A stretch of DNA of 64,000 bases from NCBI RefSeq assembly GCF_022811725.1, contig NZ_CP094527.1:6200001-6264000 (forward strand), written 5' to 3'. Position numbers and translations under genes: made by a program. Of this stretch, positions 1 through 9,935 are shown one piece after another (position 1 is the first letter of the stretch; each line of letters opens with the position of its first letter). Source of the stretch: Mucilaginibacter sp. SMC90. GTDB taxonomy: Bacteria > Bacteroidota > Bacteroidia > Sphingobacteriales > Sphingobacteriaceae. The notes under the pieces are model-generated. The model ran no database searches, had not been told where the DNA came from, and worked only from the letters and a program-made list of their open reading frames with translations.

Positions 1-1851
1 ACTGTCATCAAAATCAACGGTTGCGGGGATTGATGCGCTCTTATATTCCCATCCGGCTAATTTCACAAAAGGTTTGTCTAACGTATCTGTACGATAATCC
101 GCTTTCGCAGCAACTTTGCTGAAGCCATCACCATAAATCCAGCTTGGGTAAACCTGGCTCTCCTTCCAGAAATGTTCGGTCCCGATTTTGATACCGCCTT
201 TGGCCTGCACACTCAGTTCAGATACATACTCGGGTCCCGTCACTACATAATTTTTTCCTTTATCATCCAGAAACCAGGTGCGGTCAGCGAGGGCGGTGTT
301 AACCGCCAGTACCCTGATGGTATTCAGGCCGGTTTTGAAACCGTAGGTCTGCGGCTGATTCGCATCAAAAGAAATATTTAAAATGGCCTGCTTGCCGGTG
401 ATTTTGAGCGGTTTCAGACCGGGTACAGCGGAGGGTTTACCCTGCAATGAAAATTGCAATCCTGCCTGTGACCCCCCAGGTCCATATACCACCAGCGTAG
501 TAGTGGCCCCCTGGCGGCTGATACCGAGAATCCGCGTTACCGCCCAATCCAGGGTTACGCCCGGATTTAATTTAAAATGGTGAACGATGGGCAGAATCTC
601 CCCGGGCCTAAGCGTCAGGCTGACATCGCCCAGTGGTGCCGGCAAATGAACCGATGCTTTGGCATCTCCTTCTTTCTCATGGTCCAGGAAAATAATATCA
701 CCGCTTTCGCTGTGACGGGTGTTGACCCGCAAACCGGTATCAGTTACCAGATTCCTGTACAACGGAGAATCCTTACTATTCTCCAATATGTCCTGAAAGC
801 TTGTCGCAAACAGCGCATTTCGCTTAAACTGATAATACATCGGCCGCAGATCGCCGGTTTGTCCCACAGCTGCCCCATAATCATAAGACGTTGCGCCACC
901 ATCATTAAAATAAGCAAAGTTTGTTCCGCCATGCGCCATGTAATAGTTGTAACCATTACCGCCATGGGCAATGATCTTCCAGGTACGCCGGCCAAAAAGA
1001 TCGGCATCTTTCTGGCTCGATCCGTAATAGCTATACCAGATGCTCCAGAATTCAGTTGTCATCCATGGGCTGGGACGTCCCGGATCATCCAGGGATGGCG
1101 CGTCGCCGGCCGGGTCACCTCCGTGATGCATGCCACTGAAAAAATAGGGTACCTGTAAGCCCAGCGAAAGCGCTTTATTTTTCAGATGAAGGAAATAAGC
1201 ATTCGTGGATTTATTTTCCCATCCCTCCGGATGCTCATTTTCCAGCTGTACCAAAACTACGGAGCCGCCTCTATTGATCTGGTTACTGCTCACGATAGGC
1301 ATCAGCTTGTCGAAGAAGCGATCTACATATTTTTCAAACTGGGAATTATCCGCCCGTACAACCACATTGTCTTTAAACCGCAGCCATATCGGGTAGCCCC
1401 CACTGTTCCACTCCGCGCAATAATAAGGTCCGACACGCACGATAGCATACATACCCAGCTTTTTGACCAGCTTTAAAAAGCCATCCAGATCCTGGTCGCC
1501 CCTGAACTCGAACTGGCCTTCTTTTGGTTCATGAAAGTTCCAGAAAGTATAGATCTCCACGCAATTGAATCCGTCCCGTTTCAGGCGGAGCAACCGGTCA
1601 TACCAGAGCTGATGCGGGATACGTGCGTACTCTAATCCTGCAGATGCCAGGAAGGTTCGCTTGCCATTGATCAGAAATCCCCTGGCATCAAACCTGACAC
1701 TCTTACTGGCTTCTGGAGCGGCCGGGTACATTTCGGGATGTTTTTCATCGGCGGGGTGCTCGACCAGCTGCGCTGTAACCGGGTTCGTACTGAAGCAGAA
1801 CCCCAGCATGATCAGCCCGTATACGATTCTGTGAATAACCTTCTTTTTCAT
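1..1851 (-). CDS. GH35 beta-galactosidase, C-terminus cut by window edge
   Basis: Secreted glycoside hydrolase family 35 enzyme expected to remove terminal beta-galactose. The frame is open from an ATG at 1851 to base 1 (617 residues seen). It begins with a signal peptide ending near VTAQ, followed by the GH35 barrel: PYYCAEWNSGGYPIW, the acid/base motif QLENEH (Glu about 206) and the nucleophile motif TTEFWSIW. It is a close paralog of the complete 983-residue GH35 at 16208-19144; long blocks in the N-terminal 150 residues are nearly identical, so the missing part is probably about 360 residues of jelly-roll and binding domains. It is the last visible gene of the GH43-GH51-GH35 operon, 116 bp after the GH51 stop, with no recognisable operator of its own. 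Family call is firm; the exact linkage cleaved is inferred from context. Confidence 0.9.
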   Translation of the reverse strand, partial: MKKKVIHRIVYGLIMLGFCFSTNPVTAQLVEHPADEKHPEMYPAAPEASKSVRFDARGFLINGKRTFLASAGLEYARIPHQLWYDRLLRLKRDGFNCVEIYTFWNFHEPKEGQFEFRGDQDLDGFLKLVKKLGMYAIVRVGPYYCAEWNSGGYPIWLRFKDNVVVRADNSQFEKYVDRFFDKLMPIVSSNQINRGGSVVLVQLENEHPEGWENKSTNAYFLHLKNKALSLGLQVPYFFSGMHHGGDPAGDAPSLDDPGRPSPWMTTEFWSIWYSYYGSSQKDADLFGRRTWKIIAHGGNGYNYYMAHGGTNFAYFNDGGATSYDYGAAVGQTGDLRPMYYQFKRNALFATSFQDILENSKDSPLYRNLVTDTGLRVNTRHSESGDIIFLDHEKEGDAKASVHLPAPLGDVSLTLRPGEILPIVHHFKLNPGVTLDWAVTRILGISRQGATTTLVVYGPGGSQAGLQFSLQGKPSAVPGLKPLKITGKQAILNISFDANQPQTYGFKTGLNTIRVLAVNTALADRTWFLDDKGKNYVVTGPEYVSELSVQAKGGIKIGTEHFWKESQVYPSWIYGDGFSKVAAKADYRTDTLDKPFVKLAGWEYKSASIPATVDFDDS

Positions 1852-1967
1852 TTTTACGCTTATAGTTAATATTAATTGGGTTAATGTTTTACTGTTTTGA
1901 TCTGTACAACCCGGTGCCAAAAAACCAGTGCGTTGTCTATTCAGAAACGACCTGATGCGCCGCGGTG

Positions 1968-4055
1968 CTACAGCGTATTGAGCACAGGCACGTTCTTTTC
2001 AACTTCTTTTTTAGCATCCCGCGGGTCTTGCTTATCGTTTATCCTGATTCCACTGGCAGATGTCTTAATGCGGATAATGCTTAAAGAATAGGGCGGTGCC
2101 TCATAGGACACCTGTTCCTGTGCTGTAAAATCAGCTGTTGACGGCTGGCAATTTCCGGGGTCATCCATCGTATTCTGATCACCGGGCTTACCCCTCAGCA
2201 CCAGCAGCTTTGCCTTTGAATTGATCATACCGAACCTGGTCAGGCTGGCTTCAGCCTTCGCAGATGACGGACGGCAATTGACGATCTTGAGGATAATATC
2301 TCCTGTCTTACTGTCCCGGACACAGGATGCCGCCAGGCTGGAATCTTTTAAAACATTCCCGCCGATAAAGGAAACGATATGGTCGAAATACCTGTCTCCC
2401 TGGTTACAGGAGAACAATTGCTGCACATAATAATTTACTGTCGGGCAAACCTTCGTGTTGGTAAAATAGATCAGGTTCGGATTCCAGGACGTATTGCCCT
2501 GACGGGCCAGCAGCGGGGCGTAAGAGGCCATCCTGACCACATCCCCGTTGCGCTCCAGTGAGGTCATATAAGAGGCCTCCGCCAGCGCGTTGGCTAATTC
2601 ATTTCCCCAGGATGCATACTCCCCTATATAAACCTTTGATCCGGATCGCGCATAAGCATCATATCGCAGATTATTGTTCAGGAACCAATCTGGTTTCTGG
2701 TAATAATGCTCATCCACGACCGGGATAGCCATCTGGCCGGCAAAAGCCCAGCCCCTCTCATACTCAGCACCTGAAGGGTCCGGCCCTACGGTGCCGATTA
2801 AAGTGATTGCGGGGTATTTTTTCTTTATAGCATCATAGATCAGTCGAAAACGCTCCCTGAACTCCGGCGTTATTTTATCCTCATTGCCAATACCCAGGTA
2901 TTCCAGGTTAAACGGCTTGAGATGGCCGGCGGCGGCGCGCTTCGCGCCCCATTTTGTAGCTGCTGATCCGTTGGCGTATTCCACCAGGTCCAAAATATCC
3001 TGTACATAACCCTTCATCGCTTCCAGGGATAAAGCCCGTTGTCCAGTGCTTCCTATCCGCCAAGATCCGCCGGAATTCTGACAGCTCACACCAGCGGCTA
3101 CCACAGGAACCGGCTTAGCCCCGATATCTTCACAGAACTGGAAATACTCAAAATAACCTAGCCCCATGCTTTGGTGATAATTCCAGATATTGCGTTGCTC
3201 AACGCGTCGTTCTACCGGGCCGATGGTGTTTTTCCAGCGGTAAATATTATTCAGCCCGTCCCCATGGGTCAGACAGCCCCCCGGAAAACGCATAAATTTC
3301 GGCTTCAGACCGGCTATCACCTGCCCGAGATCTGCCCGCAGGCCGTTTTTACGGTTATGAAAGGTCTTCTGGGGGAATAAAGAAACCATATCCAAACCCA
3401 AAATGCCCTTTTTCTTTACCACGATAACCAACACCGCGTTATCATCGGTGGCGTCCGATGTGATCGCAGCCCCGTATTGCTTCCATTCCCGGCTTTCGGT
3501 TTTCAGGTCAAGGCGTCCGTAGACAACGCCGCCTTTGCTTTGTAACCGGACCTCGATTGGGATCCCGGAGTTGGAAAACTGCTTCAGAAAAACGGAGAAT
3601 TTATATTGCTCACCGGCCTTTACCGCTATGCCGTCAAACCCACTATTGGTCAGTCCCACGCCGCTTCCGGCTTCATCAACATTGAGCACCACGTAATGCG
3701 GGTTTTGTGCTGACAGGGGGAACCTGGTTTCTACTGAAATACTGCCATAGCCATAACCTTCCGTGGTATAATCCCAGGAGGTCAGCGCATCCCAGCCTTT
3801 ATGATCGCCGGGGTTATATTCAAACGAACGGTTTTGTATCAGTTCCGCATAAAGTCCGCCATCCGCCGCATAACTCAGATCTTCAAAAAAGACCCCGAAA
3901 AGGTCAGGGCTGATCGCTTTCCCGGCAGTAGTTTTTTCAGCTCCCTGCGTATGATGAGGCTGCGCCACGGCTGTTGAAAAGAAAAACAATAGCAGGCAAG
4001 TCAGCAGTACCGGTATAGGGCTTTTGGGGGAGTTAAGGATATTGATACGATTCAT
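1968..4055 (-). CDS. GH51 alpha-L-arabinofuranosidase
   Basis: Releases terminal alpha-L-arabinofuranose from arabinan or arabinogalactan side chains. The 695-residue protein starts with a hydrophobic signal peptide (residues 1-32, ending STAVAQ). It then has the family's N-terminal start (SPDLFGVFFEDLSYAADGG), a carbohydrate-binding-like insert (about 80-210) and the catalytic barrel. The acid/base Glu lies in YLGIGNED (about residue 390) and the nucleophile Glu in VYIGEYASWGNE (about residue 478). A C-terminal beta domain closes the protein. Length and domain order match Bacteroidota secreted GH51 enzymes. It sits 12 bp after the GH43 stop codon, so the two are almost certainly cotranscribed from the promoter region near 6440. 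The last 25 residues are charged and lack recognisable structure. Confidence 0.93.
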   Translation of the reverse strand: MNRINILNSPKSPIPVLLTCLLLFFFSTAVAQPHHTQGAEKTTAGKAISPDLFGVFFEDLSYAADGGLYAELIQNRSFEYNPGDHKGWDALTSWDYTTEGYGYGSISVETRFPLSAQNPHYVVLNVDEAGSGVGLTNSGFDGIAVKAGEQYKFSVFLKQFSNSGIPIEVRLQSKGGVVYGRLDLKTESREWKQYGAAITSDATDDNAVLVIVVKKKGILGLDMVSLFPQKTFHNRKNGLRADLGQVIAGLKPKFMRFPGGCLTHGDGLNNIYRWKNTIGPVERRVEQRNIWNYHQSMGLGYFEYFQFCEDIGAKPVPVVAAGVSCQNSGGSWRIGSTGQRALSLEAMKGYVQDILDLVEYANGSAATKWGAKRAAAGHLKPFNLEYLGIGNEDKITPEFRERFRLIYDAIKKKYPAITLIGTVGPDPSGAEYERGWAFAGQMAIPVVDEHYYQKPDWFLNNNLRYDAYARSGSKVYIGEYASWGNELANALAEASYMTSLERNGDVVRMASYAPLLARQGNTSWNPNLIYFTNTKVCPTVNYYVQQLFSCNQGDRYFDHIVSFIGGNVLKDSSLAASCVRDSKTGDIILKIVNCRPSSAKAEASLTRFGMINSKAKLLVLRGKPGDQNTMDDPGNCQPSTADFTAQEQVSYEAPPYSLSIIRIKTSASGIRINDKQDPRDAKKEVEKNVPVLNTL

Positions 4056-4067
4056 TTCAGTGGCTGC

Positions 4068-6242
4068 TTATTTTTTGAAACTGACGCCCTGTATGCCCGT
4101 ATGGGTGGGCCTGACCTGCTTTATTTTGCCATCCCCTGTAAATTCCAGCTTATCGATACAGACCTCCCTGTTGTAACCCGCAGCACCGCCCATCGTTATT
4201 CCTTTGGGATAGCTGAACCTGTGGTAGACCAGGTACCATTCATCTTTACCAGGAATCTGGATCACCGAATTGTGACCGGTCCCGTAAATGCCGAGCGACC
4301 TGTCTTTGGCAATAACCAAATTATCATCGGGAACATCGATTTTTCCAAGCGGGGAGGCGGATGTGCCATAACGGACACGGTAATCTTCGCTCCGGGTATC
4401 ATTTTCTGACCACATAAAATAATAAAGACCGTTACGGTAGATAACATAAGTGCCTTCGTTGTAAGTCCTGTCAGGTGTCAGAACTTTCGTGGTGCCCGGT
4501 TTTATGGAAATCATATCATCGTTCAGTTCGGCACCCGCCATATAACCGTTGCCCCAGTATAAATAGCTTATACCTGTTTTAGGATCGGTGAATACATCCG
4601 GGTCGATTTGCTGTCCCCTCGTGATACCCGCGGGATATTGATCGATCAGCGGCTTCCCGGAATCGATAAACGGACCGGTCGGACTGTCCGAAACAGCAAC
4701 GCCGATCTTCTGCGCTGCTACGAAATAATAGAAGTATTTATACTTATTATCAATCTTCTTTTCAATGATACACGGTGCCCAGGCATTCCGCTTCGCCCAG
4801 CTCACATCTTTAAGATCCAATATTACGCCCTCATCTTTCCATTCGGCCAGGTCCGGTGAGGAAAAGGCCTTAAAGTAGGTGCCCGACCAGTTATCAAAAC
4901 CGTCACTGGTCGGATAGATATAAAATTTCCCTGTTTTTTCTGCGTACAGGATCTCCGGATCTGCAAACAGTCCCTTCAGGACAGGGTTATGGTCCTGCAT
5001 GACGCTTACCATATAAGTCTTTGCAGGCTGGCCTTTGATCCTGACGGTATATTTAACCGGTCCCTTGCTGAAATTTGCAGCGTGTTCCGGGCTTAACGTT
5101 ACACCGGGAAAAGTAATAAAGCCCGGGTCAAATGAACTCAGTCCGGTTCCGGGTACTACCTTCAGCAGCAATGTACCTGCGGAAGTGTCCTGCACGGTGG
5201 CCTCTTTCTTCAGCGCAGCCGCATTGCTGAACCGCATCACATCATCCGGCGTCAGCCACTTGCCGGCCAGCGCCGCAGATTCCGCAGCGGTGATCGGCAT
5301 CACTGTGCCATGACGGGGATGGAAATCCATCGAAATGTCATTATCAATTACCTGAAAGCTTAATAAATCCTTACTTTGGGTAAACTGGTACTTACCACTC
5401 ATATACATATCATACATCAGGATATAATTGTCCGAATTGTTTATTTTGAATGTCCCCGATCCTTCCACGGCCGCAGTGGTTTGCTGCAGGTATTTATCAT
5501 ACATGACATATCCTTCAGTAAGATAGTCTGAAACTGCCTTTTTTATCCCGGGGCTCCTGTCTTCTGTTTTGAAGAACAAATGGTATTTGCCGTCTTTTAA
5601 AATGATATCGGCGTCGATACAGGCGGCGTTGTCCGGACTGAAGAACAGCTGTTTGGGTGCGGTTTCCAGCCCGGTAAAATCACTGTTCGCATAGGCATAA
5701 TATAATTTATCAGGGGTGTTGCCAAAACGCATCGCCCAATAGATCATGTATTTCTTTTCCTGAGGATCGTATATAGTCTGTGGTGCCCAAACCCGGTTAA
5801 CAGCAGCCAGCTCCGGGAACGCCTTGGGGATATTAACAGATTGCGAGGTCCAGCTGATCAGATCCCTGGATTTCATCAGTACCATAGCGAGATTCGGCCC
5901 CCAGCCGTTGACGGCTACGTGCATATCGGTTGCAACCATATAAAAGGTCTTTCCATCAGCGCCCCTCAGGATATGGGGATCGCGCACGCCACCCGTCGCA
6001 CTGATCTGCGCTGTATTCAATACCGGCCTGTTCTTATTTAACGCCCGATAATTGTACCCGTCATTGCTGAGGGCAAAGCGGATAGCTTCCTCGCCATTGC
6101 CGTTACCTGTAAAATAGGTAAACAAGTAGGCACTGTATTTCCCGGCACCCTGCTGTGCGTAGCCTTGTATTCCAGCCAAAAGCAAAAATGACAATAGGTA
6201 AAGACTTTTTGCTGATCTGTTCAGGTTGCTGATGATATTCAT
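4068..6242 (-). CDS. Two-domain GH43 glycoside hydrolase
   Basis: Secreted five-bladed beta-propeller hydrolase, probably an arabinofuranosidase or related exo-enzyme acting with the GH51. Two GH43-type domains are visible. The first (about residues 30-320 from this start) has RDPHILRGADGKTFYMVATD. The second (about 430-715) has GLFADPEILYAEKTGKFYIY, with the general-base Asp in FADPEI, and later DPDVFTDPKTGISYLYWGNG and NEGTYVIYRNGLYYFMWS. I chose the ATG at 6242 because it is followed directly by a good signal peptide (KSLYLLSFLLLAGIQGYAQ). An upstream in-frame ATG at 6356 would add 38 residues before that peptide. First gene of the GH43-GH51-GH35 operon, with a paired G-run operator about 200 bp upstream. 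The precise GH43 subfamily cannot be assigned by eye. Confidence 0.88.
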   Translation of the reverse strand: MNIISNLNRSAKSLYLLSFLLLAGIQGYAQQGAGKYSAYLFTYFTGNGNGEEAIRFALSNDGYNYRALNKNRPVLNTAQISATGGVRDPHILRGADGKTFYMVATDMHVAVNGWGPNLAMVLMKSRDLISWTSQSVNIPKAFPELAAVNRVWAPQTIYDPQEKKYMIYWAMRFGNTPDKLYYAYANSDFTGLETAPKQLFFSPDNAACIDADIILKDGKYHLFFKTEDRSPGIKKAVSDYLTEGYVMYDKYLQQTTAAVEGSGTFKINNSDNYILMYDMYMSGKYQFTQSKDLLSFQVIDNDISMDFHPRHGTVMPITAAESAALAGKWLTPDDVMRFSNAAALKKEATVQDTSAGTLLLKVVPGTGLSSFDPGFITFPGVTLSPEHAANFSKGPVKYTVRIKGQPAKTYMVSVMQDHNPVLKGLFADPEILYAEKTGKFYIYPTSDGFDNWSGTYFKAFSSPDLAEWKDEGVILDLKDVSWAKRNAWAPCIIEKKIDNKYKYFYYFVAAQKIGVAVSDSPTGPFIDSGKPLIDQYPAGITRGQQIDPDVFTDPKTGISYLYWGNGYMAGAELNDDMISIKPGTTKVLTPDRTYNEGTYVIYRNGLYYFMWSENDTRSEDYRVRYGTSASPLGKIDVPDDNLVIAKDRSLGIYGTGHNSVIQIPGKDEWYLVYHRFSYPKGITMGGAAGYNREVCIDKLEFTGDGKIKQVRPTHTGIQGVSFKK

Positions 6243-6438
6243 TCCTTTCTTGTAGTGTATGGTATTTAGAAGCAATTGCGCAAGAAGGATTACAGATACC
6301 GGACAGCCAGGCGATCCTAAGCCGATGTAACCGATACGCCCGTTTATCATTAACAATCCTTTCTCTCCGATAACGTCTTTTTTAACTTATAAAATTGGCA
6401 TCATTGACAGGACAAAAGAAATATAATTTTTAGGTTAA

Positions 6439-6468
6439 GGGGGTGGCCAATATGGTAAAAAAAGGGGG
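6439..6468 (+). promoter_or_regulatory. Paired G-run operator (site A), GH43-GH51-GH35 operon
   Basis: Two GGGGG runs (6439-6443 and 6464-6468), each followed by TGG, in the 363 bp between the GH43 start (6242) and the GH127 pseudogene start (6606). The G-rich strand is the template strand of the GH43 operon, the same polarity as the nine similar sites in this window. That suggests the site serves GH43 and not the divergent GH127. Spacing here is 25 bp, against about 22 bp at most other sites. The role as a hybrid-two-component-regulator operator is inferred. Nothing else was recognised in this intergenic stretch. Confidence 0.5.
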
Positions 6469-6605
6469 TGGTATTGGTAATCCGGGCAATCATCGCTGAC
6501 AGACGATTCCGTATGTCGATCTATGCCGCTAATTATATTGATTTGGCCTCTGAAAATGCCGCCGTATGTCGCTTATTTTGTTTATCCTTTGTAAATCCTG
6601 ATACT

Positions 6606-8979
6606 ATGAAAAGCCTTATTAAAAATTTAATTACCGGAATACTTGTGGTTTTTTCTTTATCCCTCAGCGCGCAGCCGCAACAGGGGCTCCGGACCTTCGA
6701 CTTACGGGATGTAAAATTGCTAAACGGAATTTTCAAAGATGCTCAGGAGACCGACTTACGGTACATGAAGCAACTGGTACCCGACAGGCTATTGGCTCCA
6801 TACCTGCGGGAAGCCGGCCTCCGGCCTAAAGCAGCAAGTTATACGAATTGGGAAAATACGGGCCTGGACGGCCATATCGGCGGCCATTATCTTTCCGCTT
6901 TAGCCATGATGTACGCTTCAACGGGCGATAAGGATTTGCTGGCCCGCTTAAATTATATGTCATCGGAACTGAAAGAATGCCAGGATAAAAACAAAAACGG
7001 TTAAATCGGCGGCGTACCAGGAAGCCGGGTCTTCTGGTCATCGGTCATGAAAGGCAATATCGACGTTTTTAATAAAAAAGGGGGCCTGCTTTACAATATC
7101 CACAAAACATTCGCCGGAATTCGCGATGCTTATCTATATACCGGCAATGAAACCGCGAAAGTCATGCTGCTGAAGTTTGCCGACTGGTTCGTGCAGCTGT
7201 CGGCTGCGCTTGACGAGACAAAAATGCAAGAGATGCTCCGGACTGAACATGGTGGCATTAACGATGTACTGGCCGATGTGTACGCGATCACCGATGATAA
7301 AAAATACCTGATGCCGCTTACCGCTTTTCTCATCAGGCTTTATTGGAACCCCTGGAGGAAAAGCAGGACAAGCTCAATAACTTGCACGCTAATACACAAA
7401 TACCAAAAGTTATCGGCTTTGAACGCATAGATGCCGTTCACCGGGACAGCAATTATTATAACGCGGCCCGGTTTTTCTGGGAAACCGTGGTCAATCGCCG
7501 TACGGTTGCTATAGGCGGAAACAGCGTACGGGAGCACTTTAATCCGGCCTATGATTTTTCTTCCATGATGACCAGTGAACAGGGACCTGAAACCTGCAAT
7601 ACCTATAACATGCTTAAACTTACCGAAGGACTTTATCTGGCGGATCCAAAGATAAGCTACATCGATTATTATGAGCGGGCCCTTTATAACCATATCCTGA
7701 TAACCCAACGTGCCGGTAAAGGAGGCTTTGTGTATTTTACCCCGATGCGGGCGGGACAGTACCGCGTCTATTCACAACCGGAAACGGGGATGTGGTGCTG
7801 TGTAGGATCGGGCATGGAAAATCATTCCAAATACGGCAAAATGATCTATGTTCACGATGAGCAAAACCTGTCGTTAACCTGTTTATTCCTTCACAGTTAA
7901 CCTGGAAGGAAAAGGGTTTGAAAATCACCCAGGAAACAAACTTCCCCGAGACCGAACGGACAACCATAACGGTCAATCAGGTTAATCAGCCTCTTTTTGC
8001 TATTAATATCCGCTATCCATCCTGGGTCAGGTCCCAAGGTCTGCAGATCCGTGTCAATGATAAACCCTGTGAAATAACGGCCCCCCCAGCTACGTTTCGA
8101 TCAAAAGGGCCTGGAAAAAAGGTGACGTGATCACTGTTTTCTTACCGATGAACAACACTGTTGAACGGTTGCCGGACGAATTAGATTACGAAGCGGTCGT
8201 GCACGGCCCGATTGTACTGGCCGCAATAATAGATACCACCGACATGCCTGGTCTGCTGGCCGACGACAGCCGGATGGGCCATGTTGCCCAGGGCAGGCAG
8301 CTGCCGCTGAAGGATATGCCGTTTTTTGTAAACGGTAAAAACGACGACACCACGTTTATCCGGCAGGTGCCTGATAGCCACTGACCTTCACTGCTCCCAA
8401 ATTGATTTTCCCTGCAAAATATTCGGGCCTGCAGCTGGTTCCCTTTTATAAAATACATGATGCCCGATATATCGTCTACTGGCAAAAGAAAAGCCCGCAA
8501 AGTATAGTTGCAGGTGAAAACCAGGCACTAAAAGAGGAAAATGAAACCTACCTGGCGACAAAGACAATAGACCTTGTTACCCCGGCGAACAACAGCCGGA
8601 AAATGACCATTCCATGGAAAGCGAGCATTCAAATACCGGCATAAACCTGGATAGGCACTGGCGGGCTGCTCTCGGCTGGTTTTCTTATACGTTAACCGAT
8701 AAAGCCCGCGAGGCAGGGGCCCTGCTCATCACTTATAACGGCAGCGATGCCGGTAAAAGTTTCAGTATCCTGGTAAATGATAAACTTAATGCAAATGATG
8801 CTTTAAACGGAAATCGCAGCAACCTGCTTTATACAAAACAGTATGTAATTCCTGAGGATATAAGAAGGTCCTCAAAAGGTTCATTGATAGTGAAGTTCAA
8901 GGCTACCGGAGGTAAAGCAACCGGCTGCATTTATGAGATGGAACTAACCGTTAAACATCCGCATCCAGTCTGCGGTTAA
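6606..8979 (+). pseudogene. GH127 (DUF1680) beta-L-arabinofuranosidase, decayed
   Basis: Remnant of a secreted GH127 enzyme, a family that removes beta-L-arabinofuranose from hydroxyproline-linked or pectic glycans. Translating across frames recovers a near-complete protein. It has a signal peptide (ending LSLSAQ), the N-terminal GH127 signature around NWENTGLDGHIGGHYLSAL, the central GPETCNTYNMLKLT, the Cys-rich MWCCVGSGMENHSKYG, and a C-terminal beta domain. Lesions seen: an in-frame TAA at 7002-7004 where the family has Tyr before IGGVPGS, then single-base losses near 7316, 7870, 8080 (in a C-run), 8383 and 8597. The reading frame steps by the same -1 shift each time. No correctly oriented copy of the PUL operator is seen in front of it. 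Either a genuine pseudogene or a badly sequenced patch; the nonsense substitution favours real decay. Confidence 0.9.
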
Positions 8980-9038
8980 CGAATGGCTCGAACCTCTTTG
9001 TTTCTCAAATCCGAAAACGGGCTAGCATTCTACGGGAT

Positions 9039-9717
9039 TTACGATCTCAATAGTTGTTTAATAATATATCCGGGATCTTTGAAAAAATCCTGATACGTAC
9101 AGAATAACTCGGTTTGTCCATATTTTTTTAGCTGCATTCCGCTGTCGCTAAATTCATAGATAAGCGAGTCCGGATAGGCAATAAGAATTGGCGAATGAGT
9201 GGCAATAATAAATTGAGATCGCTCCGCTATCAGTTCATCCATCCTCAAAAGCATCGCCATCTGCCGCGCCGGAGACCAGGCTGCTTCCGGCTCATCCAAA
9301 ATATAAAAGCCGTTTCCGGAGAATCGATTGGAAAACAATGCCCATAAAGATTCACCACGCGATTTTTCATGCAGGGGCTGACCTCTATAGGAGACGGGCC
9401 CCAAGAGGTTGAGCGTCAAGATTGTCAATTTCCGTAGCAACATTAAAAAAGCTTTCACTTCTTAAAAAATATCCATCAGTATGCCGGTGTACTGCTCTTG
9501 AAGTACGTAAAAATCGGTGAAACACGGAATGCGACGCTCGGGTATTGAAATTGAAATTAACCGAACCACCCTCCGGGTTGAATCCCGAAGCTACAGCTAT
9601 AGCATCCAGCAGGGTGGATTTGCCACTACCGTTTTCACCCACCAGGTAAGTTACTTTGGGATGCATTTTAAGTCCATCATGCCTGCTGAAAAAGGGAAGA
9701 TTAAAGATATATATCAC
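9039..9717 (-). pseudogene. AAA family ATPase (small ABC-like type), frameshifted
   Basis: Remnant of a small stand-alone ATPase. The N-terminal piece (9717 to about 9385) has the Walker A motif GENGSGKSTLLDAIAVASG. The C-terminal piece (about 9458-9039) has the signature-like LHEKSRGES, Walker B YILDEPEAAWSP and switch histidine region FIIATHSPI. The two parts are in different frames and join near 9395-9400, after NLDAQPLGARL and before YRGQPLHEKS. The net shift is -2 or +1, for example an 8-bp deletion, because the family normally has a few residues between these blocks. Intact relatives are typically about 230-250 residues. It is unrelated in function to the surrounding carbohydrate genes and looks like a stray insertion or relic between PUL segments. 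The 218 bp from 9718 to 9935 hold nothing I recognise. Confidence 0.8.
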
Positions 9718-9935
9718 GATCTGTGTTTCCCTTGATGAAATAGATGTCTTTTAATTCGCCTCTATATATCATATTTATACATTTATTCTACAAATAATAA
9801 CTCTGGAACTGTTTTACAGGCCAGATGGGTCACATCTGCAAAGCTACACCTCTTGATACTTCTCCCTGTTAATTTATCGTATTACAACCACCAAAAATAT
9901 AACGGTTCAATTAAAACAAGCATGCTGTAAACGGT

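Noticed and set aside
577..1158. 193-residue plus-strand open frame
   Set aside because: It runs antisense to the GH35 gene, whose minus-strand frame is continuous and carries all GH35 motifs.
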